Of a stretch of DNA of 5,000 nucleotides, positions 1-5,000 are shown piece by piece. How positions within the stretch are numbered: the stretch's first letter is position 1; each line of letters starts with the position of its first letter. A program made the translations under genes and the position numbers. The DNA is from Armatimonadota bacterium (lineage in GTDB: Bacteria > Armatimonadota > Fimbriimonadia > Fimbriimonadales > Fimbriimonadaceae), in NCBI GenBank assembly GCA_003516955.1, contig DPBN01000321.1, forward strand, positions 1 to 5,000, read 5' to 3'. Below the pieces are notes generated by a model, which was not told the DNA's origin, did not search any database, and worked only from the letters and a program-made list of their open reading frames with translations.

Positions 1-365
1 CGCAGGAATCGGAGCACCTCGCCGAGTCCGTACGACGTGGTGCGCAGCGGGTTTCTCTTCTCCGCAGGCAGGAGGGAGAGGCCGCAGACCTTGGCCGACT
101 CCACGATGGCCTCCCCTTCCGCGCACGCCAGATACGGCACACGCCGGGGGACGAAGTCGGGGCCCGTCGCGCCGGGGTGCCAAGCCCGGGGTCGGAGCGG
201 GGGACTCTCCAGGCAGTCCAAGAAGCCGTCCCCGCCGTCGGACAGCGGACACGGGTCCAGCGAGTCCAGTGGCACACCCGCCTTTTGGAGGCCCTTGGCC
301 GCTGCGGAGCAGACCGTCGGCGCGTCGAGCGTTCCCTTGAACTTATCGAACGCCAAGAGGATCAT
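1..365 (-). CDS. Glycerate kinase, N-terminal part (cut by window edge)
   Basis: This is the 5' end of a glycerate kinase of the GlxK/GarK family, which phosphorylates D-glycerate with ATP in the cytoplasm and feeds glyoxylate or sugar-acid breakdown into lower glycolysis. About 121 codons are present; the family is usually 370-390 residues, so roughly two thirds lie outside. Family landmarks are the N-terminal MILLAFDKFKGTL (residues 1-13, matching the usual APDSFKGSL start), the PLSDGGDG motif (40-47, usually ADGGEG), and a conserved segment at 89-116 where ES-x-GL is followed by RNPLRTTSYGLGE. The start is the ATG at 365-363. It overlaps the der stop codon as ATGA, so translation is probably coupled to der; a weak AAGG lies just upstream. 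The assignment rests on these motifs, and whether the product is 2- or 3-phosphoglycerate cannot be read from this fragment. Confidence 0.88.
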   Translation of the reverse strand, partial: MILLAFDKFKGTLDAPTVCSAAAKGLQKAGVPLDSLDPCPLSDGGDGFLDCLESPPLRPRAWHPGATGPDFVPRRVPYLACAEGEAIVESAKVCGLSLLPAEKRNPLRTTSYGLGEVLRFL

Positions 366-1756
366 GGGCCCTTCTTGCGCTTCCTAGTCTGGGGTTGCTC
401 GGTCGGGTCCTTCGGCTTGTGGCTGGACTTCACGACGAAGCGGATCGGCGTGCCGGGGAGCGGGAACTCGGCGCGGAGCCGGTTCTCCAGGTACCGCCGG
501 TAGGAGAAGTGCAACAGGTCGGGGTCGTTCACGAACAGAGCGAACGTCGGCGGCCGGGTGGAGACCTGCGTGGCGTAGTAGATCTTCAGGGCCTTCCCCT
601 TGGTGGTGTAGGGCCGCTCGTACACGGCGTCTTGGATCAGGCGGTTGATGCGGCCGGTGGAGATGCGGAAGCTGTAGCTCTCCAGAGCGGAGAGGACGGT
701 GTCGAGCACCGGCTCGAGGCCCGCGGACTCGATCGCGCTGGTGAAGCAGGCCTGGGCGTAGTGCAGCTCGGGCAGCTCGTTGGAGAGGATCTTCAGGAAG
801 TCCTTCTTCAGGAGGCTCTTGCGGCGGGGCTGGCCGTCCGGCGGCTCCTTCACGTCCCACTTGTTGATCGCGACGACCACGGCCCGCCCGGCGTCGTGGG
901 CCATCTTGGCGATGCGCTTGTCCCCGTCGGTGAGGCCCTCGGACCCGTCGACGACGACCAGCGCGCAGTCGCAGCGCTCGATGGCGTGCGTGGCGCGGTT
1001 GGCCATGTAGTACTCCACCGAACCCTGGATCTTGCCCTTGCGCCGCAGGCCGGCCGTGTCGATGAGGCGGAAGCGCTCGCCCTTGTACTCGAGCAGCGTG
1101 TCGATGGCGTCGCGGGTGGTGCCCGGCAGGTCCGACACGATGGCGCGCCTCTCGCCGGTGAAGGCGTTGAGAAGCGAGGACTTGCCCACGTTCGGACGAC
1201 CCACGATCGCCAGCCGGATCTCCTCCTCCCGCTCTTCGGCCGGCGGAGCCTCCGGCAGCAGCTCGACGATGTCGTCGAGGAGGTCGGCCACGTTGCGGCC
1301 GTGCAGCCCGGACACGGGCCGGACCTCCTGGCCGATGCCGAGCGCGTAGAACTCGCTCGCCAGCGCGTCGTGGTTGGGGTGGTCGCTCTTGTTGGCCAGC
1401 AGGAGGATCGGCTTGTCCAGGCCCCTCAGGCGCTGGGCTAGGTCGCGGTCGGCCGGGTTCAGGCCCGAGGAGGCGTCGGTGAGGAACAGCACCAGGTCCG
1501 CCTCGGCCAGCGCGATCTCGGCCTGCACTCGGATCTGCTCCACCAAGGGGTCGTCGTCCTGGAACAGGATGCCCCCCGTGTCGACGATGGTGAAGCGCTT
1601 CCCGCGCCATTCGGCCTCGGCGTACAGCCGGTCTCTGGTCACGCCGGGCGTATCCTCCACCACGGCGACGCGCTTCCGAACGATGCGGTTGAAGAGCGTG
1701 CTCTTTCCGACGTTCGGGCGTCCCACGATCACGACGACCGGCAGCGATCCCTTCAT
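362..1756 (-). CDS. der: Ribosome biogenesis GTPase Der (EngA)
   Basis: Der is an essential double-GTPase that binds the 50S ribosomal precursor and promotes its late assembly. At 464 residues it has normal family length. The first G domain shows G1 GRPNVGKS (12-19), the switch region DTPGVTRD (35-42), G3 DTGG (59-62) and G4 NKSD (122-125). The second shows G1 GRPNVGKS (186-193), PGTTRD (211-216), G3 DTAGLRRKGKI (233-243), G4 NKWD (298-301) and the G5 TSA at 339-341. A KH-like domain follows (about 355-446), including RINRLIQDAV and ERPYTTKGKALKIYY, and the protein ends in a basic tail (RKRKKGP). The ATG at 1756 gives the expected start just before the first P-loop, and no in-frame start lies upstream. 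The nearest purine-rich stretch is about 17 bases upstream, so the ribosome site is poor. The gene sits 30 bp after the amidase and overlaps the glycerate kinase start by 4 bp. All key GTPase residues are present. Confidence 0.98.
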   Translation of the reverse strand: MKGSLPVVVIVGRPNVGKSTLFNRIVRKRVAVVEDTPGVTRDRLYAEAEWRGKRFTIVDTGGILFQDDDPLVEQIRVQAEIALAEADLVLFLTDASSGLNPADRDLAQRLRGLDKPILLLANKSDHPNHDALASEFYALGIGQEVRPVSGLHGRNVADLLDDIVELLPEAPPAEEREEEIRLAIVGRPNVGKSSLLNAFTGERRAIVSDLPGTTRDAIDTLLEYKGERFRLIDTAGLRRKGKIQGSVEYYMANRATHAIERCDCALVVVDGSEGLTDGDKRIAKMAHDAGRAVVVAINKWDVKEPPDGQPRRKSLLKKDFLKILSNELPELHYAQACFTSAIESAGLEPVLDTVLSALESYSFRISTGRINRLIQDAVYERPYTTKGKALKIYYATQVSTRPPTFALFVNDPDLLHFSYRRYLENRLRAEFPLPGTPIRFVVKSSHKPKDPTEQPQTRKRKKGP

Positions 1757-1786
1757 GCGGCAGAGGGATCGTACCCCTTCCGGCCG

Positions 1787-3436
1787 TCAGACGAACGGGC
1801 GGAGATCCGGGCGGCGCCGATGGTAGTCGGTGGCTCGTTGGACGACGTCGGCCGCCGCCACGGCCTTGGCCTCCTGATACGGGCGCGCGAGGAACGACAC
1901 GGAGCGGCTCTTGCCGTCCGGGTGCGTCCCGAACGGGATGATCGCCTGCGGCAGCCCGCACAGGTTCGCCGGGTAGATCGCCTCTCCGCCGGCGTCGGCC
2001 AGCACGAGGCAGTCGAAGGGGGCCATCGCCTCGTCCCACTGCGCGCAGAGCTTCGCCCTCGCCCGCTCGGCCTGGGCGTACTCGACGGCCGGCACGAAGC
2101 GCGAGGCACGGAAGTACAGCGGCCACTCGTTCTCCACGAGGTTCACGCGGCCGCTGCGGGTGATCTCGTCGAACATCGCGGCGGACTCCACGCCGATGAT
2201 GTTGCCCAGACCCGGCGGCGGGTCGGGTAGCGCCGCCTCCCGCAGCTTGGCGCCAGCCTTCTCCAGCAGGTCCAGGGCCGAGCGCTCGGGCTTTCCGACC
2301 ACGCCGATCGTCCAGCCCTTGAGGCTGTCCGCCGGGGCGTACTGGAGCGGACGGGAGACCGTCGCGAGGTCGCGGGGGTCGGGGCCAAGCAGCGCGGCGA
2401 GCACGACGGCGGCGTCCTCGATGGTTCGGCAGAGCGGCCCGATCTTGTCCATCGACCACGAGAGCGTCATGGCTCCGTGGCGACTGACCGACCCGAAGGT
2501 GCTGCGGAGCCCCGAAACGCGGCAACGGAGCGAAGGGCTGACGATGCTCCCGCTGGTCTCGGTGCCGATCGCGAATGGCAGCAGGCCGGCGGCCACCGCC
2601 GCGGCCGATCCCGCGCTGGAGCCGCTGGAGCCCTCCTTCGGGTTCCAAGGGTTGAGCGTCTCGCCGCCGAACCACTTGTTGTCCATCGCCAGCGCGCCGA
2701 GGCTGAGCTTGGCGACGATCACCGCGCCGGCGGCGTCGAGCCGCTCCACGACGGCCGCGTCGTAGTCCAGCGTCTGCCCGCGGAACGCCTCGGTGCCCCA
2801 CTGGGTGGGGTAGCCCTTGGTGGCGAACAGGTCCTTCACGCCCGTCGGGATGCCGTGCAGGGGGCCGCGCACGCGCCCGGCGCGGAGCTCCTCGTCCGCG
2901 CGGCGGGCCATGCGCATCGCACGGTCCTCCATCAGGGTCACCAGGCACCTGAGGCGGGGACCGTAGCGGCGGAGGCGGGCGAGGGCCAGCTCGGTCAGCT
3001 CGACGCTCGACACCTGCCTGGTTCGCACGAGGTGCGCCAGCTCGGTGAGGCTGAGAGAGGCCAGATCCTCCTCGGCGGAGGGCCGGCGCAGCCGGACGGC
3101 GCGGGTCCGGACCGAAACCCTGCCCGGCTGGAGCCGCTCCGCTCCGATCGGGCGGAACACGGTGCGCGGCACCAACTCGTAGGAGTCGACGGCCTTGCGC
3201 AGGCCGGCGTACTCGGCCACCCCCTCGGCGACTCCGGCGCGAAGGACCTCCTGGATCTCCGCGTCGCTCATCCGGAGGTCGGCGAGCTTGAGGAACGCCT
3301 TCAGGTCCTCGGGCGTGAGCTCCGGCTTGGGCGCGTCCGCGGTTCCGGCGAGGCCCCGCCGCGCCAGGGCCAGAGAGGCGGCCCCCGCGGCCACCGCGCG
3401 GAGGAAGTCCGAACGGGTCAGGCCCTGCTCCGCCAC
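1787..3436 (-). CDS. Amidase-signature family hydrolase with N-terminal export-like segment
   Basis: This 549-residue enzyme belongs to the amidase-signature superfamily (GatA, FAAH, malonamidase), which hydrolyses C-N amide bonds through a Ser-cisSer-Lys triad. The triad is visible as Lys201 (GVKD, 199-202), Ser273 in GSSGSSAGS (269-277) and nucleophile Ser297 in GTETSGSI (291-298); the 24-residue Ser-Ser spacing matches the family. The core ends near NLCGLPQAIIPFG (491-503) and a C-terminal helix. Before the core, residues 1-31 form an export-like segment: a basic TRSDFLR, then an Ala/Leu-rich stretch. This resembles a Tat signal but lacks adjacent arginines. Residues about 38-115 form an extra domain (LTPEDLKAFLKLADL) seen in exported amidases of several phyla. 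The GTG start at 3436 has a strong AAGGAG seven bases upstream, one base after the ccmD-like stop. No gatB or gatC is adjacent and the C-terminal half differs from GatA, so a tRNA amidotransferase role is unlikely. Substrate unknown. Confidence 0.93.
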   Translation of the reverse strand: MAEQGLTRSDFLRAVAAGAASLALARRGLAGTADAPKPELTPEDLKAFLKLADLRMSDAEIQEVLRAGVAEGVAEYAGLRKAVDSYELVPRTVFRPIGAERLQPGRVSVRTRAVRLRRPSAEEDLASLSLTELAHLVRTRQVSSVELTELALARLRRYGPRLRCLVTLMEDRAMRMARRADEELRAGRVRGPLHGIPTGVKDLFATKGYPTQWGTEAFRGQTLDYDAAVVERLDAAGAVIVAKLSLGALAMDNKWFGGETLNPWNPKEGSSGSSAGSAAAVAAGLLPFAIGTETSGSIVSPSLRCRVSGLRSTFGSVSRHGAMTLSWSMDKIGPLCRTIEDAAVVLAALLGPDPRDLATVSRPLQYAPADSLKGWTIGVVGKPERSALDLLEKAGAKLREAALPDPPPGLGNIIGVESAAMFDEITRSGRVNLVENEWPLYFRASRFVPAVEYAQAERARAKLCAQWDEAMAPFDCLVLADAGGEAIYPANLCGLPQAIIPFGTHPDGKSRSVSFLARPYQEAKAVAAADVVQRATDYHRRRPDLRPFV

Positions 3437-3437
3437 C

Positions 3438-3578
3438 TCAGGGCTCCTTGGTGGAGGACTCCAGTTCGCGGAGCCTTCGCTCGGCCTCAGCCACCCGGCG
3501 ATTCGTCTGGCTCAGGTAGACGAACAGCACGCACCACACGATCAGCGGCGTGACGCTGGCGAGAATCCAGTTCTGCAT
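3438..3578 (-). CDS. ccmD: CcmD-like small membrane protein
   Basis: A 46-residue reading frame directly after ccmC matches CcmD in size, layout and position. CcmD is a small membrane protein that binds the CcmABC complex and helps release haem-loaded CcmE. After MQNW there is one membrane segment (about residues 4-22, rich in Leu, Val, Ile and Trp). A charged cytoplasmic helix follows (27-40, including RRVAEAERRLRELE), the typical CcmD arrangement. The ATG at 3578 has a GGAG seven bases upstream and is the only ATG in the frame; no ATG lies in the codons checked upstream. Third codon positions are G or C in 28 of the first 31 codons, which supports real translation. The gene overlaps the last 92 bp of ccmC in another frame and ends one base before the amidase start. 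CcmD sequences are poorly conserved, so the name rests on architecture and context. Confidence 0.82.
   Translation of the reverse strand: MQNWILASVTPLIVWCVLFVYLSQTNRRVAEAERRLRELESSTKEP
3444..3449 (-). promoter_or_regulatory. Shine-Dalgarno site of the amidase gene
   Basis: On the minus strand this reads AAGGAG, seven bases before the GTG start of the amidase gene. It lies inside the last codons of the ccmD-like gene (Lys-Glu before the final Pro). It decides the start: no comparable site precedes any other in-frame start nearby, and a GTG would otherwise be a weak choice. It is the best ribosome-binding site in the window and suggests that the amidase is translated efficiently although it sits in the middle of an operon. 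Confidence 0.8.
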
Positions 3579-4230
3579 CGAGTTGCTCCAGTCGCTCTTC
3601 GAGAAGGATGGCGCGGACGCGCTGCCGATAGGCCCAGACCGCCGTCGCCATCAGACAGGCGAACACCAGCAGGATCGTTCGCCAGTAGATCGGGTCGAAC
3701 CCGCCCTGCTTGCCGATCACCATCGGGTGGAAGGTGCTGACCTGCGGCAGGCGGGGGAACACGAAGATCAGAAACAGGTTCGGAAGCAGGCTGCCCACGG
3801 CGTAGGCCGCGGAGTTGCGCGCGCGCCTCTCCGGGTCTTGGAAGGCGGAACGGATCGCGAAGTAGGCGCCGAGGATCAGCAGGACCAGCAGGAACGACGT
3901 CTGGCGCGGGTCGTTCTGCCACCACGCACCCCACTGCACCCTGCTGAAGAGGATGCCGCTGAGCATCGTGGCGATCGCCATGGCGGCGGCCATCGCGTGC
4001 GCGGCCTCGGCCCGGGCGTCCCAGAGCAGGCGGTCTCCGGACAGCGAGCGGATCGCCGCGAAGGCTCCGTAGAACAGGAACGCGGTGGCCGCGAAGGCGC
4101 ACGGCAGGTGGAAGAAGATGATGCGGGCCAGGTCGGGCTCCTGGAAGCCCTTCGCGGGCGGCACGAGGTAGCTGACCACCGTCGCGCCAGCCATCGCTGC
4201 GAGCAACAGAACGTTCGCGAGGTTCCTCAT
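3487..4230 (-). CDS. ccmC: CcmC, haem-handling membrane protein of cytochrome c maturation
   Basis: CcmC presents haem to the chaperone CcmE at the outer face of the cytoplasmic membrane in System I cytochrome c maturation. This 247-residue protein has about six predicted membrane segments (near 6-23, 39-61, 74-97, 112-128, 143-158 and 183-201). The two haem-ligand histidines are probably His41 (FFHLPCA) and His168 (STFHPM). The Trp-rich motif between them reads WGAWWQNDPRQTSF (100-113). The family pattern is WGxWWxWD, so the third Trp is Asn106 here. The ATG at 4230 overlaps the ccmB stop as ATGA. A GGAGG lies only two bases before it, so coupled initiation is likely. The tail after residue 217 is read through the ccmD-like gene and has unusual codon use. 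CcsA/ResC of System II also carries a WWD motif, but ccmB and a CcmA-like ATPase upstream settle CcmC. Confidence 0.94.
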   Translation of the reverse strand: MRNLANVLLLAAMAGATVVSYLVPPAKGFQEPDLARIIFFHLPCAFAATAFLFYGAFAAIRSLSGDRLLWDARAEAAHAMAAAMAIATMLSGILFSRVQWGAWWQNDPRQTSFLLVLLILGAYFAIRSAFQDPERRARNSAAYAVGSLLPNLFLIFVFPRLPQVSTFHPMVIGKQGGFDPIYWRTILLVFACLMATAVWAYRQRVRAILLEERLEQLDAELDSRQRHAADRVVRAVRLPEPDESPGG

Positions 4231-4237
4231 CGCCTCC
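4227..4237 (-). promoter_or_regulatory. ATGA stop/start junction of ccmB-ccmC with close GGAGG
   Basis: The ccmB stop TGA (4229-4227) and the ccmC start ATG (4230-4228) share bases as ATGA. A GGAGG stands at 4237-4233, leaving only two bases before the ATG, closer than the usual five to nine. A ribosome ending ccmB can restart on ccmC here, which would keep the two subunits in step. The same ATGA arrangement occurs at 365-362 between der and the glycerate kinase gene. Confidence 0.6.
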
Positions 4238-4877
4238 AGACCGCGGCGAACAGGTGGGGTCCGCCGGAAAACGTTGCCACAGCATAGCACGCCAGCCCGA
4301 CGCACCCCTGCCATCCGCCCGATGGCTCGCCCTGGCCGAAGGCGACCCTGACCGCCGTGATGCCCAGCGCCACCATCGGCAGAAGAAACGGCACGGACAC
4401 GGCGACCGAGAGCGCGGCACGGTTCGGGGCTTGGGCGGCAAGGGCGCCACAGAGCGTGGTGCCGGCGGAGAGCGCCGTGCAACCCGCCGCCAGAGAAAGC
4501 GCCAGCAGCAGGGGGTGACGGATCTGCAGGTCGGTCAGCACCAGGAAGAGCACCGTCAGCGCGACGGCCGTCAGGATCATCTGGAGGCTGTTGAACAGCG
4601 CCTTGCCCCAGAACACCGCGTGCGGCCGCGCCCACTGCCGCAACAGGTCGCCGGTGCCGTTCTCCTCCTCCGCCAGCAGCACGCGCGGCAGGGCGACGAC
4701 CGCCGAGAACAGCAGCGTCACCCACAGCAGGCCGGCCGCGAGGCCTCCCGGCAGGCGGAAGCCGAACGAGGCGAACCACACGGCCACCACCGCAGAAACG
4801 GAGAAGAGACCGGCGGCCAGAACGCCCGCGCGGCTCCGCGTCTCCGCCAGCCACTCCTTGCGCAGACAGGCCCACAC
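4227..4877 (-). CDS. ccmB: CcmB, membrane subunit of the haem-maturation ABC complex
   Basis: CcmB is the integral membrane subunit that partners the ATPase CcmA; with CcmC and CcmD it drives release of haem-loaded CcmE. The length, 216 residues, is normal for the family. The N-terminus LRKEWLAETRSRAG (5-18) matches the usual charged start before the first membrane segment. The signature region runs from about 47 to 85: GLLWVTLLFSAVVALPR, then LLAEEENGTGDLL and a P-x-x-VFWGKALFN segment at 85-96. Six hydrophobic segments are visible (about 17-37, 45-63, 97-115, 122-147, 155-178 and 190-212), with the family-like SVPFLLPMVALGI at 161-173. The start is a GTG at 4877, the first possible start after the preceding stop in this frame region. 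It has no clear Shine-Dalgarno, so it may depend on termination of the upstream ATPase 16 bp away. It ends in an ATGA overlap with ccmC. Confidence 0.92.
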   Translation of the reverse strand: MWACLRKEWLAETRSRAGVLAAGLFSVSAVVAVWFASFGFRLPGGLAAGLLWVTLLFSAVVALPRVLLAEEENGTGDLLRQWARPHAVFWGKALFNSLQMILTAVALTVLFLVLTDLQIRHPLLLALSLAAGCTALSAGTTLCGALAAQAPNRAALSVAVSVPFLLPMVALGITAVRVAFGQGEPSGGWQGCVGLACYAVATFSGGPHLFAAVWRR

Positions 4878-4893
4878 CTCGCGGACCCAGCCG

Positions 4894-5000
4894 TCACCCG
4901 AGTCGGATCTCGAGATTGCCCAACCTCCTCTCTCTGGGGTCGTTGGTGGCCACGACGAGCACCCCCCTGTCGCGCTGCTCGGCGCACACGCTCTCCACCA
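4894..5000 (-). CDS. ccmA: CcmA-type ABC transporter ATPase, C-terminal end only
   Basis: Only the last 34 codons are inside the window. The readable tail, including EQRDRGVLVVATNDPRE (7-23) and ending EIRLG before TGA, fits the end of an ABC ATPase domain: a beta strand (VLVVAT), then the H-loop position, then a short final strand. The step directly before ccmB identifies it as CcmA, the cytoplasmic ATPase that energises the CcmABCD complex. The usual H-loop His (THD) is read here as Asn (TND). Walker A, Walker B and the ABC signature lie beyond the window edge, so the family call is by context and this short tail. Confidence 0.72.
   Translation of the reverse strand, partial: VESVCAEQRDRGVLVVATNDPRERRLGNLEIRLG

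Noticed and set aside
1757..1786. Possible promoter or terminator in the gap between the amidase and der
   Set aside because: Only 30 bp, with no convincing -35/-10 pair and no stem-loop followed by a T-run.
384..2948. A very long open frame on the minus strand (about 854 codons) spanning der and the amidase gene
   Set aside because: It is out of frame with two clearly recognisable genes, its product is dominated by Arg, Pro, Gly and Ala with no domain, and such frames are expected in high-G+C DNA where stop codons are rare.
1787..3436. Amidase as GatA, the tRNA-dependent amidotransferase subunit
   Set aside because: It has an export-like leader and an extra N-terminal domain, its C-terminal half differs from GatA, and no gatB or gatC is adjacent.
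395..3553. Several plus-strand open frames of 100-360 codons across der and the amidase
   Set aside because: They lie antisense to conserved genes, give low-complexity products without recognisable motifs, and lack ribosome sites worth noting; they are shadows of the minus-strand coding bias.
3487..4230. CcmC gene read as CcsA/ResC of System II
   Set aside because: Size, about six membrane segments and position after ccmA and ccmB fit CcmC; no ResB/Ccs1 partner is present.
4231..4875. An N-terminal extension of CcmC running back through the whole of ccmB in another frame
   Set aside because: The frame is open but the product is not CcmC-like before the ATG at 4230; ccmB is well conserved in its own frame, and CcmC has normal length from 4230.

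Overview
This 5 kb window is high in G+C and fully packed with genes, all on the minus strand. In transcription order (high to low coordinates) it holds: the tail of a CcmA-type ABC ATPase, ccmB, ccmC, a small ccmD-like gene, an exported-looking amidase-signature enzyme, the ribosome-assembly GTPase der, and the start of a glycerate kinase. Spacing is extremely tight: 16 bp, a 4-bp ATGA overlap, a 92-bp overlap, 1 bp, 30 bp and a 4-bp ATGA overlap. The longest stretch without a gene is the 30 bp before der. I see no RNA gene, mobile element, repeat array, CRISPR, promoter or terminator, and no credible plus-strand gene. All seven genes could share one transcript.

Region by region: 4894-5000 to 3438 is a System I cytochrome c maturation block (ccmA-ccmB-ccmC-ccmD). 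It would use ATP hydrolysis, membrane transport and haem handling to supply haem for apocytochromes outside the cytoplasmic membrane. ccmE, ccmF, ccmG and ccmH are not visible and do not follow ccmD. From 3436 to 1787 is a 549-residue amidase-signature hydrolase with an intact Lys-Ser-Ser triad, an N-terminal export-like segment lacking a proper twin-arginine pair, and an extra N-terminal domain. From 1756 to 362 is der, with two complete GTPase domains and a KH-like C-terminus. From 365 to the window edge is a glycerate kinase, cut after about 121 codons.

Organism: a high-G+C bacterium that probably makes c-type cytochromes through the Ccm pathway. The amidase architecture and the mixed chromosomal gene order suggest a lineage outside the classic Proteobacteria, for example Armatimonadota, Deinococcota or Gemmatimonadota. 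That is a weak inference from family resemblance. The genes belong to three or four unrelated housekeeping processes, so this looks like an ordinary chromosomal backbone region rather than an accessory island. I found no convincing undescribed system. The most notable points are the long ccmC/ccmD overlap, where codon usage follows ccmD, and an Asn in place of a signature Trp in the haem-handling motif of CcmC.
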